Source: Gaiellasilicea sp963789355
GTDB lineage: Bacteria; Actinomycetota; Thermoleophilia; Gaiellales; Gaiellaceae
Direction of reading: 5' to 3'
Assembly (NCBI GenBank): GCA_963789355.1
Contig: CAWBKK010000005.1
Location: 1 to 64,000 of the forward strand
DNA: 64,000 nucleotides
In this document: in pieces, positions 44,068 to 52,149 of the stretch
Layout: every line of letters starts with the position of its first letter
Position numbering within the stretch: the stretch's first letter is position 1
Translations under genes and position numbers: made by a program
The notes under the pieces: generated by a model
Told to the model about the DNA's origin: nothing
Databases searched by the model: none
What the model saw: only the letters and a program-made list of their open reading frames with translations

Positions 44068-45039
44068 GTGATCGAGCTCCGCTTCCACGTCCCCGATCCG
44101 CGCCGTCGCCTCGCCGCCGTCCGCCTCGCCCACCAGCTGCGCGAGCGGCTGCCGCACGAGCTGATCCGAAACAGTCGCGCCTGGGAGTTGACCGCGCCCG
44201 CCCCGGACGTCGCGCGCTTCGAGTACCAGCTCGAGCTGATCGACAAGCAGGGCCGGAGCGAGTGGATTCTCGACCCCGGCAACCCCAAGCGGGCATCCGG
44301 CCCGTGGGGCGACAAGTCGGTGTGGGAAGAGCCGGGATACGAGCCTCCCGCGTGGGTCGACGAGAAGCCGATCGGCAAGCCGGAGCGGGTGACGATCTCG
44401 AGCCGGCTCCTCAAGACCGAGCTCCCCGCGCTGATCTGGGCGCATCCCGGCGCGACCGAGCGCAGCCCGCTCCTCGTCGCGCACGACGGACCGGAGTACG
44501 TCGAGCACTCCGCACTCCTCACCTACCTCGGCCAGCTCCCGCCGCTCCGCGCGGCGCTGATCGGGCCGATCGATCGGAACGAGACCTACTCTGCCTCGGC
44601 GCGGTACTCGCGCGCGCTGGCCGAGGAGATCCTCCCCCAGCTCCCATCCGCCCCTGCCACGATCGGCCTCGGTGCGAGTCTCGGTGCGCTCTCGCTCTTC
44701 CACACGCACCGCCGCCACCCCGAGAGCTTCGACGCGCTCTTTCTCCAGTCGGGCAGCTTCTTCCGCCGCGCGGAAACGTACGAGCGAAGCTTCCCGCGCT
44801 ACGAGCGGATCGCACGCTTCGTCGGCGGCGCCCACCGAAACCGGCCGGAACGGACGATCCCGATCGTGCTCACCTGCGGCTCCGTCGAGGAGAACCTGCC
44901 CGCGAACCGCGCACTCGAGGAGTCGCTTCGCGCCCGCGGCTACGACGCCCGCCTGCACGAGTTCCGCGACGGTCACAATTGGGTCGCGTGGCGCGACTCC
45001 CTCCACCCACACCTGCTCCGGCTCCTGCAGAGGCTCTAG
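44068..45039 (+). CDS. Enterochelin-esterase-like serine hydrolase with N-terminal E-set domain
   Basis: 323 residues from a GTG start. The first 100 or so residues form an early-set (CBM48-like) domain: ELRFHVPDPRRRLAAVRLAH, WELTAPAPDVARFEYQLELI and EWILDPGNPKR. The hydrolase domain has PLLVAHDGPEYVEHSALLTY, IGPIDRNETYSASARYSRAL, the nucleophile elbow TIGLGASLGALSLFHTHRRH (Ser near residue 212), FDALFLQSGSFFRR and the His region FRDGHNWVAWRDSLHPHLLR. This is the Fes/esterase D-like family, which cleaves or forms esters. It is the first of a block of three related functions (44.1-47.1 kb). No signal peptide, so cytoplasmic. Confidence 0.85.
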   Translation: MIELRFHVPDPRRRLAAVRLAHQLRERLPHELIRNSRAWELTAPAPDVARFEYQLELIDKQGRSEWILDPGNPKRASGPWGDKSVWEEPGYEPPAWVDEKPIGKPERVTISSRLLKTELPALIWAHPGATERSPLLVAHDGPEYVEHSALLTYLGQLPPLRAALIGPIDRNETYSASARYSRALAEEILPQLPSAPATIGLGASLGALSLFHTHRRHPESFDALFLQSGSFFRRAETYERSFPRYERIARFVGGAHRNRPERTIPIVLTCGSVEENLPANRALEESLRARGYDARLHEFRDGHNWVAWRDSLHPHLLRLLQRL

Positions 45040-45109
45040 GCGGCGTAGGCTTGACGGAGCCGCCCAGAGAGCGTAGATGGCGGCTTAGCCGCCGCCGGGA
45101 GCGGGAACA

Positions 45110-45847
45110 GTGAACCGGCGCCACGTCTCGCTCCACTCCCCCGCGATCGGCGCCGACGGCAGCGTGATCGCCTACGGCCACTGGGGCCGGCCGCTGCTCG
45201 CGTTCCCGTCCCAGCAAGGGCCGGCTTGGCAGTACGAGGAGCGCGGGATGGTCGACGCGCTTTCCGGCCCGCTCGAGGAGGGGGGCGTCAAGGTCTACGC
45301 CGTCGACAGCTTCGACTCGGGCAGCTGGTACCGCGAGGGAATCTCGCTCGAGGAGCGGTCGCGGCTGCACGGACGCTACGAGGACTGGATCCTGAACCAG
45401 GTCGTGCCGTTCGTGCAGGCCGACTCGGACAGCGCCGAGATCATGGTCACCGGAGTTAGCTTCGGCGCCTACCACGCAGCCAACTTCGCACTCCGCCACG
45501 CCCATCTCTTCCCGCTCGCGATCTGCCAGAGCGGCGTCTACGACGTCTCCGTCGTCGGTGGCGGCGAACGCGGCGACGCGGTCTACTTCCAGAACCCGGC
45601 CGACTACGTCCAGCACCTCGGCGGCGGCCACCTCGACTGGCTCCGCGGCCACGTCAACCTGCTCCTGATCGCCGGCCAGGGCCAGTGGGAGGACACGACG
45701 GGCGCGCTCGAGAGCACCCGCAGCTTCGCCGGAGCGCTCGCCGAGAAGGGGATACCCCATGAGCTCGACCTCTGGGGTCGCGACTCACCGCACGACTGGC
45801 CCGCGTGGCGCGCCCAGATCGCGCATCATCTCCCCCGCTTCCTGTGA
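45110..45847 (+). CDS. Esterase-family alpha/beta hydrolase
   Basis: 245 residues from GTG 45110, with GGAGCGGG upstream as a modest ribosome binding site. Segments are VSLHSPAIGADGSVIAYGHW, RPLLAFPSQQGPAWQYEERG, VDSFDSGSWYREGISLEERS, the nucleophile elbow EIMVTGVSFGAYHAANFALR (Ser near residue 118), FPLAICQSGVYDVS and the His region LWGRDSPHDWPAWRAQIAHH. This is a second esterase of the same broad family as its neighbour but without the N-terminal E-set domain. Its TGA overlaps the ATP-grasp GTG as GTGA, so the hydrolase and ligase are co-translated. Confidence 0.88.
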   Translation: MNRRHVSLHSPAIGADGSVIAYGHWGRPLLAFPSQQGPAWQYEERGMVDALSGPLEEGGVKVYAVDSFDSGSWYREGISLEERSRLHGRYEDWILNQVVPFVQADSDSAEIMVTGVSFGAYHAANFALRHAHLFPLAICQSGVYDVSVVGGGERGDAVYFQNPADYVQHLGGGHLDWLRGHVNLLLIAGQGQWEDTTGALESTRSFAGALAEKGIPHELDLWGRDSPHDWPAWRAQIAHHLPRFL

Positions 45848-47085
45848 CAAGCCACTCTCATCTGATCGGCCTCCTGCTCGGGACCGAGGAGGACTGGCCG
45901 CGGGCCTTCGAGCACCTGCTGGCCCAGGTCGGCCCGATCGAGTACGGCGGCGAGACGCACGAGCTGACCACGGAGCGGATCAAGAACGAGCCGTTCGACC
46001 TCCGCTCGAAGCCGCGCTACTCGCTCGTGATCGACCGGCTCGGCTGGTGGTACACCGTCCCGCGCGAATGGCTGAAGAAGGTCTCGCTGATGGACGACGT
46101 CTACCTGCTCAACAACCCGTTCACCTTCCAGGCGATGGAGAAGCACTCGGCCTACTGCGCGATGATGCGGCTCGGCCTGAACGTGCCGGCAACGTGGCTG
46201 ATCCCGCACAAGAGCCCGCCCGCGAACGAGCGGTTCCAGCCGACCGCGGAGCGCTACAACCTCCCCTTCGACCTGGAGGAGATCGCGGCGAAGGTCGGCT
46301 ACCCCCTCTACATGAAGCCGTTCGACGGCGGCCAGTGGGTCGGCGTCACCCGGATCCGCGACGCGATCGAGCTGCACGCCGTCTATGACACCTCGGGCGA
46401 GCGGCTGATGCACCTGCAAGCGTCCGTGGAGGACTTCGACGTCTTCGCGCGGAGCCTCTCGATCGGCGCCGAGACGATGGTGATGCACTTCGAGCCCGAC
46501 CGGCCGATGTACGACCGCTACCAGGTCGACCACGACTTCCTGTCGGCGACGACGGGGGACGAGGTGGTGACGATCAGCCGGCTCGTCAACGCGTTCTTCC
46601 GCTGGGAGTTCAACTCGTGCGAGACGATCGTGAAGGACGGCGTCGCCTCGCCGATCGACTACGCGAACGCCTCCCCCGACGTGGCGCTGACGAGCCTGCA
46701 CTACTACTTCCCGTGGGCGATCCGCGCCCTCGTGCGGTGGAGCGCGTTCTGCTCGGCCACCGGGAGGCGGATGCGAATCAACCAGTCGACGCGCGACTAC
46801 TTCGAGATCGGCGATCGGGAGGACCTGACGTACGAGCACAAGCTCGCGGAGTACCGGCGGCTTGCCGACGGCTACTTCCAAGTCCCCGAGTACGACGAGT
46901 TTTGCGCGACCGCGTTGCCGCATCTCGACGAGATCCTGGTCGACTGGGTCGAGGGGCCGGACTTCGACCGGCTGCTCGTCGACACGGTCACGTCGACGTT
47001 CCCCCACCACGAGCACGACCACTTCGTCGCCCACTACCGCGGGTTGCTCGCGGCGTGGGCGAAGGATCAGCGCGCCGCCGCGTGA
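45844..47085 (+). CDS. ATP-grasp family carboxylate-amine ligase-like protein
   Basis: 413 residues from GTG 45844 in the GTGA overlap. The N-terminus VTSHSHLIGLLLGTEEDWPR is followed by a pre-ATP-grasp region and DDVYLLNNPFTFQAMEKHSA. The ATP-binding core is EIAAKVGYPLYMKPFDGGQW and VGVTRIRDAIELHAVYDTSG. The metal/ATP-binding end is RWEFNSCETIVKDGVASPID and YANASPDVALTSLHYYFPWA. ATP-grasp enzymes join a carboxylate to an amine or thiol through an acyl phosphate. The substrate is unknown. Tight coupling to two serine hydrolases suggests a small peptide or ester product. The stop overlaps the SRPBCC gene (GTGA). Confidence 0.85.
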   Translation: MTSHSHLIGLLLGTEEDWPRAFEHLLAQVGPIEYGGETHELTTERIKNEPFDLRSKPRYSLVIDRLGWWYTVPREWLKKVSLMDDVYLLNNPFTFQAMEKHSAYCAMMRLGLNVPATWLIPHKSPPANERFQPTAERYNLPFDLEEIAAKVGYPLYMKPFDGGQWVGVTRIRDAIELHAVYDTSGERLMHLQASVEDFDVFARSLSIGAETMVMHFEPDRPMYDRYQVDHDFLSATTGDEVVTISRLVNAFFRWEFNSCETIVKDGVASPIDYANASPDVALTSLHYYFPWAIRALVRWSAFCSATGRRMRINQSTRDYFEIGDREDLTYEHKLAEYRRLADGYFQVPEYDEFCATALPHLDEILVDWVEGPDFDRLLVDTVTSTFPHHEHDHFVAHYRGLLAAWAKDQRAAA

Positions 47086-47564
47086 GCGAGCACGTGCTCG
47101 AGCGGACACAGGTCGTCCCCGTCCCGATCGAGGAGGCGTTCGCGTTTTTCGCCGATGCCCGCAACCTGGAGCAGATCACTCCGCCCTGGCTCCGCTTCCG
47201 GATCGTCGAGGCGCCGGCAGAGCTCGGCGTCGGCGCTCGCCTCCGCTACCGCTTGAGCCTCTTCGGGATCCCGATCCGTTGGCGAACCGAGATCGTGGCG
47301 TGGAATCCGCCGCGCGGGTTCGTCGACGTGCAGCGACGCGGCCCCTTCCTGCTCTGGGAGCACACCCACCGCCTGACGCCGGTCCACGGCGGCACCGAGA
47401 TCTACGACCACATCCGCTACCGGCTCTTCCTCGGGCCGCTCGGCGAGGTCGTGCGGCGGCTGCTCGTGCGCGGCTGGGTCGAGGGGATCTTCGACTATCG
47501 CGCCGGCGAGGTGCCGCGCCTGCTCAAGCCAGCGCCTGCCGCGCAGCCTCGTCGAACGAGGTGA
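47082..47564 (+). CDS. SRPBCC-family (START-like) ligand-binding protein
   Basis: 160 residues from GTG 47082. Segments are VLERTQVVPVPIEEAFAFFA, DARNLEQITPPWLRFRIVEA, GVGARLRYRLSLFGIPIRWR, TEIVAWNPPRGFVDVQRRGP and HTHRLTPVHGGTEIYDHIRY. The pattern V-P-x-x-x-A-F-x-F-F-A-D-x-x-N-L is typical of SRPBCC proteins, here the group often found beside NmrA-like reductases and photolyases. It may bind a hydrophobic ligand. Its 3' end overlaps the convergent NAD(P)-binding gene by 41 bp. It starts inside the ATP-grasp stop, so it is the last gene of that operon. Confidence 0.88.
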   Translation: MSEHVLERTQVVPVPIEEAFAFFADARNLEQITPPWLRFRIVEAPAELGVGARLRYRLSLFGIPIRWRTEIVAWNPPRGFVDVQRRGPFLLWEHTHRLTPVHGGTEIYDHIRYRLFLGPLGEVVRRLLVRGWVEGIFDYRAGEVPRLLKPAPAAQPRRTR

Positions 47565-48384
47565 GCTCGAGCGGGAGCAGCTCCCGGATCCGCTCCTCGC
47601 GAGCGATCGTCGGGTTCCGGAGGCCTTCCACGAGCGGCCGCGCGACCGACGCGTTCACGGGCGTGACGAGGTTCAGCCAGAGCGAGGACAGGTACGGCGT
47701 CAGCACCGCGACCTCGACGATCAGCGGCTTGCGTCCGAGCAACCCCGCGATCCGCTCGATCATCTGCCGGTAGGTCATCACTTCAGGCCCGCCGACGTCG
47801 AACCCCTCGCCGGTAGCGGCCTCGTTCCCACAGACGCCTGCGAGGTAGCGGGCGACGTCGTCGAGCGCGATCGGCTGCGTCGGGGTCGAGACCCAGCTCG
47901 GCGTGATCATCACGGGCAGACGCTTGACGAGACCGAGGATCGTCTCGAACGCAACGCTCCCCTTCCCGACGATCATGGCGGCGCGCAGGGTCGTCACCGG
48001 CACCCCGGCCGACGCGAGCCGCTCGCCCGTTTCGCGACGGCTGCGGAGGTGCGCGGAGGCATCCGGATCATCCGCGCCGAGGCCGCCCAGATAGACGATT
48101 TGCCCCACGCCTGCACTCGCCGCCGCCCGCGCAACGGCTTCCGCCGCGGCCCGATCCTGCTGCTCGAAGTCGCGTGCCCCGAGCGAATGAACGAGGTAGT
48201 AGACGACGGCGGCGCCCTCGACAGCCTCGTCGACGCCCGCGCCGGTGGCCGCGTCGGCCACGACCCAGTTCGCGCCGTCGTCGTCTCGCGGCGATCGGGA
48301 GACGGCCGTCACATCGTGCTCGCCGAGCAGCGGGACGAGCGCCCGGCCGACGACGCCGGTCGCGCCGAAGACGGTCACCTTCAC
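47524..48384 (-). CDS. NAD(P)H-binding NmrA/SDR-like protein
   Basis: 287 codons from GTG 48382-48384: VKVTVFGATGVVGRALVPLL carries the Rossmann G-x-x-G-x-x-G motif. Then come VVYYLVHSLGARDFEQQDRA, GVGQIVYLGGLGADDPDASA, SAGVPVTTLRAAMIVGKGSV, TPTQPIALDDVARYLAGVCG and GFDVGGPEVMTYRQMIERIA. This is the atypical SDR group related to NmrA and complex I assembly-type proteins, which binds NAD(P)H. The catalytic role is not evident. It overlaps the upstream hypothetical gene by four bases (GTGA). Confidence 0.88.
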   Translation of the reverse strand: MKVTVFGATGVVGRALVPLLGEHDVTAVSRSPRDDDGANWVVADAATGAGVDEAVEGAAVVYYLVHSLGARDFEQQDRAAAEAVARAAASAGVGQIVYLGGLGADDPDASAHLRSRRETGERLASAGVPVTTLRAAMIVGKGSVAFETILGLVKRLPVMITPSWVSTPTQPIALDDVARYLAGVCGNEAATGEGFDVGGPEVMTYRQMIERIAGLLGRKPLIVEVAVLTPYLSSLWLNLVTPVNASVARPLVEGLRNPTIAREERIRELLPLELTSFDEAARQALA

Positions 48385-48896
48385 GCGGCTCGACTCCGAA
48401 GCAGGAGGTCGAAGTAGCGGCGGCTGACTGCGGCGTGGAAGGGGCTCTGGCCCTTGAGGTAGAGCGTTCCCGTCCACCACGGCGCGCCCGCGCGCGCGGC
48501 CAGCCGCGGCAGATACTCGGCGACGGTGACGCTCAACTCCTGCTGCTCGCCCTCGGGCTGCTGCGTGAGCGTCACGGAGCCGCCGGCGCGAAGCGCCAGA
48601 AGCCCGCCGCGGATCTCGTGCCGGCACGAGACGAGACCGCCCTCGGCGATCAGCTCCGGGGGCCCGAACGTGAGCAGCGTCGCGCCGCCGAGCAGCTTCA
48701 GCTTGCCGCCGCCTCCGGTCCAGCTCGCACGCACGCCGCCGCGCGTGAAGCGGTCGACCGCCTGCCAGTAGGTGACGCCGAGCGTTCGGGCGCCCGCCTC
48801 GGAAGCGTCGACGACAGGCCCCGGCACGAGCACCCGCTGGCGCGATTCGAACCCGCCAGACTCGAGGACGCGCTCGTTCGTCTCCCAACCGTTCAC
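48381..48896 (-). CDS. Conserved hypothetical protein in the photolyase operon
   Basis: About 171 residues from GTG 48894-48896: VNGWETNERVLESGGFESRQ, VLVPGPVVDASEAGARTLGV, YWQAVDRFTRGGVRASWTGG, GKLKLLGGATLLTFGPPELI, GLVSCRHEIRGGLLALRAGG and TVAEYLPRLAARAGAPWWTG, ending SRRYFDLLLRSRAA. The middle resembles a lipocalin- or SRPBCC-like beta-rich domain, and the ending resembles DUF2867-type tails often fused to NmrA-like proteins, but I do not recognise it firmly. Its start overlaps the photolyase stop and its stop overlaps the NmrA-like start, so the three form one operon. Confidence 0.75.
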   Translation of the reverse strand: MNGWETNERVLESGGFESRQRVLVPGPVVDASEAGARTLGVTYWQAVDRFTRGGVRASWTGGGGKLKLLGGATLLTFGPPELIAEGGLVSCRHEIRGGLLALRAGGSVTLTQQPEGEQQELSVTVAEYLPRLAARAGAPWWTGTLYLKGQSPFHAAVSRRYFDLLLRSRAA

Positions 48897-50167
48897 GCGG
48901 CCACGGCGATCGGCTCCGGGTAGTCGGGGGTGCCCATCTCGGGGACGTAGCGTCTCACGTACACGCCGTTCGGGTCGAAGCGCTCCGCCTGGCGCTGAGG
49001 GCTCAACCGCCGGTAAGGGCGCGAGTCCGTCCCCGTCCCCGCGACCCACTGCCAGTTTCCCGTGTTGTTGGCGACGTCGCCGTCGACGAGGTGCTCGAAG
49101 AAGTGGTCGGCACCGCGACGCCAGTCGATCCCGAGGTGCTTCGTCAGGAAGGAGCCGGTGACGAGGCGGGCGCGGTTGTGCATGAAGCCCTCGTCCAGCA
49201 GCTGGCGCATCCCCGCGTCCACGAGCGGGTAGCCGGTGCGCCCCTCGCGCCAGGCGTGGAAGCCCTCGTCGTCGTCGCGCCAGGCGGCGGCGCGCGGCCG
49301 CAGGTCCTCGTGCGCGATCCGGGGTTGTGCGGCCAGCAGCTGGTGGTTGAAGTCGCGCCAGCAGAGCTGCCGCACGAACGACTCCGAGCCCTCCTGGTCG
49401 AGCGCTCGCGCCACCACCTCGCCGGCCGAGACACAGCCGAAGTGGAGATAGGGCGACAGCCGCGAGGTCGCGTCCGCCGCGAGATCGTCGGCGAGCTCCT
49501 CGTAGCGCGCGAGCCCGCCGTCGAGCCATGCGGCGAGACGCCCGCGCCCCGCGGTCTCGCCCCCGGCCGGCAGCCGGGGAGCGAGCTTGCCTGTCAGGAG
49601 CTCCAGCGTGGGTGGCGCGCCGACGTCGAGACCATCGGGAAGCTCGATCCGCTCGGGGGCCGGCAGGACGTCACGGCGCGGCTCCTCCCGCCAGCGTCGC
49701 CAGAAGGGAGTGAAGACCCGAAAGTGGTCGCCTCCGACAGGGGCAAGGTCGCCCGGCGGGACGACGGTGACGCCCGGGAACGCCTCGAGCTCGAGGCTGG
49801 ACCCGGTGAGAGCGGTGCGCAGACGCCGTTCCCGCTCCTGTGCGTAGGCGCTGACGTCCTCGCTCACGAAGACCGCATCCGCCTCGGCCTCGAGCGCGAC
49901 CTTGACGGTCTCGCCGACGACGTTCCCGCGCCGGACGACAAGCGCTCCGCCGCGCTCGCGCAGCGACCGGTCGAGGTCGCGGAGAGCGTCGACGAGGAAA
50001 GCGAGCCGGTTCGGAGCGCCGAAGGCCGTCAGCACGGCGTCGTCGAGCACGAAGAGAGGGATGACGCGCTCCGCCCGCTCGAGCGCCGCGGTCAGGGCGG
50101 GATGGTCATGGACCCGCAGGTCGCGGGTGAAGAGGACGACCGTGGTCCGACGCCGATGTTTCCCCAT
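48893..50167 (-). CDS. phr: Deoxyribodipyrimidine photolyase
   Basis: Photolyase repairs cyclobutane pyrimidine dimers with light, FADH- and an antenna. The N-terminal Rossmann domain reads TTVVLFTRDLRVHDHPALTA and LVVRRGNVVGETVKVALEAE. The FAD domain shows SRLSPYLHFGCVSAGEVVAR, SFVRQLCWRDFNHQLLAAQP, WREGRTGYPLVDAGMRQLLD, EGFMHNRARLVTGSFLTKHL and GDVANNTGNWQWVAGTGTDS, with RRYVPE near the end. 424 residues from ATG 50165-50167. It is a class I CPD/(6-4) type. It heads the phr-hypothetical-NmrA operon. Confidence 0.95.
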   Translation of the reverse strand: MGKHRRRTTVVLFTRDLRVHDHPALTAALERAERVIPLFVLDDAVLTAFGAPNRLAFLVDALRDLDRSLRERGGALVVRRGNVVGETVKVALEAEADAVFVSEDVSAYAQERERRLRTALTGSSLELEAFPGVTVVPPGDLAPVGGDHFRVFTPFWRRWREEPRRDVLPAPERIELPDGLDVGAPPTLELLTGKLAPRLPAGGETAGRGRLAAWLDGGLARYEELADDLAADATSRLSPYLHFGCVSAGEVVARALDQEGSESFVRQLCWRDFNHQLLAAQPRIAHEDLRPRAAAWRDDDEGFHAWREGRTGYPLVDAGMRQLLDEGFMHNRARLVTGSFLTKHLGIDWRRGADHFFEHLVDGDVANNTGNWQWVAGTGTDSRPYRRLSPQRQAERFDPNGVYVRRYVPEMGTPDYPEPIAVAA

Positions 50168-50214
50168 CAATGGACAAAGGGTAGACAAAATTCAACGCAA
50201 CCAAGGAGGACGAC

Positions 50215-50676
50215 ATGGCCAGGATCGAGGAGTCGATCGACGTCGAGGTACCCGTCGAGACCGCGTACAACCAGTGGACACAGTTCGAGGAGTTCCCGAC
50301 CTTCATGGAGGGGATCGAGAAGGTGCAGCAGGTCGACGACACGCACCTGCGCTGGATCGCCGAGTTCGGCGGCAAGCGCGAGGAGTGGGATGCCGAGATC
50401 ACCGAGCAGCACCCCGATCACCGGGTGGCCTGGACCGCGACGAGCGGCAAGGGCAACGCCGGCGTGGTCACCTTCCACCGGATCGACGACGCGCAGACGC
50501 GCGTGATGGTGCAGATGGACTGGGAGCCCGAAGGCGTGACCGAGAAGATCGGCGCGACGCTGGGCATGGACAGCCGCCGGGTTCAGGGCGACCTCCAGCG
50601 CTTCAAGGAGCTGATCGAGAAGCGGGGCGACGAAACCGGCGCGTGGCGCGGCGAGGTCGAGAATAAGAGCGACTGA
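50215..50676 (+). CDS. SRPBCC / COQ10-START-like protein
   Basis: 153 residues from ATG 50215 with AAGGAGG seven bases upstream. MARIEESIDVEVPVETAYNQ, WTQFEEFPTFMEGIEKVQQV, HLRWIAEFGGKREEWDAEIT, EQHPDHRVAWTATSGKGNAG and VQMDWEPEGVTEKIGATLGM match the polyketide-cyclase/COQ10-like START group (V-P-V-x-x-x-Y-x-x-W-T-x-F-E-x-F-P-x-F-M). Members are abundant stress-induced proteins in actinobacteria. It is divergent from photolyase with only 47 bp between starts, so the two probably share control elements. The ligand is unknown. Confidence 0.92.
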   Translation: MARIEESIDVEVPVETAYNQWTQFEEFPTFMEGIEKVQQVDDTHLRWIAEFGGKREEWDAEITEQHPDHRVAWTATSGKGNAGVVTFHRIDDAQTRVMVQMDWEPEGVTEKIGATLGMDSRRVQGDLQRFKELIEKRGDETGAWRGEVENKSD

Positions 50677-50704
50677 CCCGGATCTGCGCGCAGCGCTCGC
50701 GGGT

Positions 50705-51088
50705 GTGACGGCGGCGGCCGCCTGGGCCGCCGCCGAGCCCGCGCTGCGACGGCTGTTCCGGACGCCGTATACGGACGTCCGCCTGCTCGGAGCGCCGCTC
50801 TCGCGCCGGCACTGGCGCCTCGCGGGGACGGCAATCCACCTCGCGAACGGCGCCGCGGCGGGGGTCGCGTTCCGGCGGCTCGGACTTCGAGGCTGGAAGG
50901 CCGGGATCGTGGCTGCGCAGATCGAGAGCGCGGCACTCTGGCCCGGGATGGCCGTCGTCGACCGGTTCCATCCCGACCGGCGCAGCGGCGCGTGGCCGCC
51001 GTTGCTGCTCAACCCGCGCGTCTTCGGCCAGGAGGTCGCGGCACACGCGATCTTCGGCGGCGTCCTCGGCGCATTCATCAGCGACTAG
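50705..51088 (+). CDS. Hypothetical small protein with hydrophobic segments
   Basis: 127 residues from GTG 50705: VTAAAAWAAAEPALRRLFRT, PYTDVRLLGAPLSRRHWRLA, GTAIHLANGAAAGVAFRRLG, GWKAGIVAAQIESAALWPGM and FGQEVAAHAIFGGVLGAFIS. Three or four amphipathic or hydrophobic helices suggest a membrane protein. Similar short proteins sit next to SRPBCC genes in other actinobacteria, but I do not recognise a named family. It follows the SRPBCC gene by 28 bp, so probably the same transcript, and ends before a strong terminator. Confidence 0.7.
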   Translation: MTAAAAWAAAEPALRRLFRTPYTDVRLLGAPLSRRHWRLAGTAIHLANGAAAGVAFRRLGLRGWKAGIVAAQIESAALWPGMAVVDRFHPDRRSGAWPPLLLNPRVFGQEVAAHAIFGGVLGAFISD

Positions 51089-51090
51089 CC

Positions 51091-51131
51091 GCTCTCGTCC
51101 GCGGCCGCCAGACGCGGCCGCGGACGAGAGC
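51091..51131. terminator. Strong bidirectional hairpin terminator
   Basis: A 16-bp perfect stem (CTCTCGTCCGCGGCCG / CGGCCGCGGACGAGAG) with a seven-base loop lies between the convergent genes ending at 51088 and 51138. No T-run follows, as is common in high-GC actinobacteria. Confidence 0.75.
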
Positions 51132-51137
51132 CGGCGG

Positions 51138-51458
51138 CTAGTTGCACCAGTCGAACAGCTCCGGGTTGGTGAAGTGGAGCCGGATCACCGTCGAGAGCGG
51201 CAGAAACGACGGCGAGGGCAGATCGGTGTTGATCGCGCCCTCGCTGCCGCCCGAGTCGGAGTCGATCGTGTCGTAGTCGACCTGACGGCGCGCAGCGGCG
51301 ACGAGCAGGTCGTTCTGAACCAGGAACTGCACTCCCGCGGCAACGCAGCGGACGCCGCGAAGCGCGTCGGCGTTACGCGGCGAGGCACCGGCGGCCGGGA
51401 CGAGCGCGAGCACCGCCGTTGCGGCGATCGCGAGGGTCAGAGCGATCTTTCTCAGCAT
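51138..51458 (-). CDS. Small secreted protein of unknown function
   Basis: 106 residues from ATG 51456-51458 with AAGGAG upstream. A signal peptide MLRKIALTLAIAATAVLALV ends near PAAGA. The mature part of about 80 residues (NADALRGVRCVAAGVQFLVQ, NDLLVAAARRQVDYDTIDSD, RLHFTNPELFDWCN) has two cysteines. It starts 13 bp after the fasciclin stop on the same strand, so it is likely co-transcribed. No family recognised. Such small exported proteins with repeated alanine-rich signal regions are common in this phylum. Confidence 0.75.
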   Translation of the reverse strand: MLRKIALTLAIAATAVLALVPAAGASPRNADALRGVRCVAAGVQFLVQNDLLVAAARRQVDYDTIDSDSGGSEGAINTDLPSPSFLPLSTVIRLHFTNPELFDWCN

Positions 51459-51471
51459 CACGTTCTCCTTC

Positions 51472-52005
51472 CTAGGTGGCACTCGGCGGGACGAGCACGG
51501 TGTCGATCGCGTGGACGATGCCGTTCGATGCCTTGAGGTCGGCGACGATCACGCGCGAGTTGCCGTTGAGGACGAGCTTGCCCCCCTTGATCGAGAGCGC
51601 GATCTTCTCGCCCTGGACGGTCTTCACGGACGCCTTCTTCTTCGCAGCAGCGATCGCCGCGGTCGCGGGCACACGGCTGCCGAGCACGTGGTAGGTCAGC
51701 ACCTTCGTCAGCAGCGCCTTGTCGGTCGTAACCGCCTCGTACGTGGCCGGCGCGGTCCTCTTCAGTTTCGCGAAGGCGGCATTCGTCGGTGCAAAGACCG
51801 TGTACGGGCCCTTGGCGGAGAGCGTCTTGACGAGACCGGCCTGCTTGACGACCGCGACGAGAGTCGTGAACCGCTTGTCGCCGGCGGCGACGCCGACAAC
51901 CGTCTTGGTGGCTGCGGACTGCTCGGCCGGCGCCGCGGGGGCGGCGGCGGTGAGCACGCCGGCACCGAGTGCCGTCGCGAGGAGTAGGGCGAATCGTTTC
52001 TGCAT
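51472..52005 (-). CDS. Fasciclin (FAS1) domain secreted protein
   Basis: 177 residues with signal peptide MQKRFALLLATALGAGVLTA, then a single FAS1 domain: TTLVAVVKQAGLVKTLSAKG, PYTVFAPTNAAFAKLKRTAP, LLTKVLTYHVLGSRVPATAA and SNGIVHAIDTVLVPPSAT. The F-A-P-T-N-x-A-F and Y-H-V-L motifs are diagnostic. FAS1 proteins act in adhesion. The gene is divergent from an ECF sigma factor and anti-sigma gene, the same neighbourhood as the MPT70/MPT83-SigK-RskA group of mycobacteria. Confidence 0.94.
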   Translation of the reverse strand: MQKRFALLLATALGAGVLTAAAPAAPAEQSAATKTVVGVAAGDKRFTTLVAVVKQAGLVKTLSAKGPYTVFAPTNAAFAKLKRTAPATYEAVTTDKALLTKVLTYHVLGSRVPATAAIAAAKKKASVKTVQGEKIALSIKGGKLVLNGNSRVIVADLKASNGIVHAIDTVLVPPSAT

Positions 52006-52149
52006 GGGGCTACCTCCGGGTAGTTCGGGTACGGGACGACTGTGGTACGGCGAGACCGCCGGGTTGGATCAGCGGGACTGATCGAGATTCCCGGCGCCGG
52101 CGTATCACCCCCTGTGAGCGTCTACGCCCTACCTGCGATAGTTCGTCCG

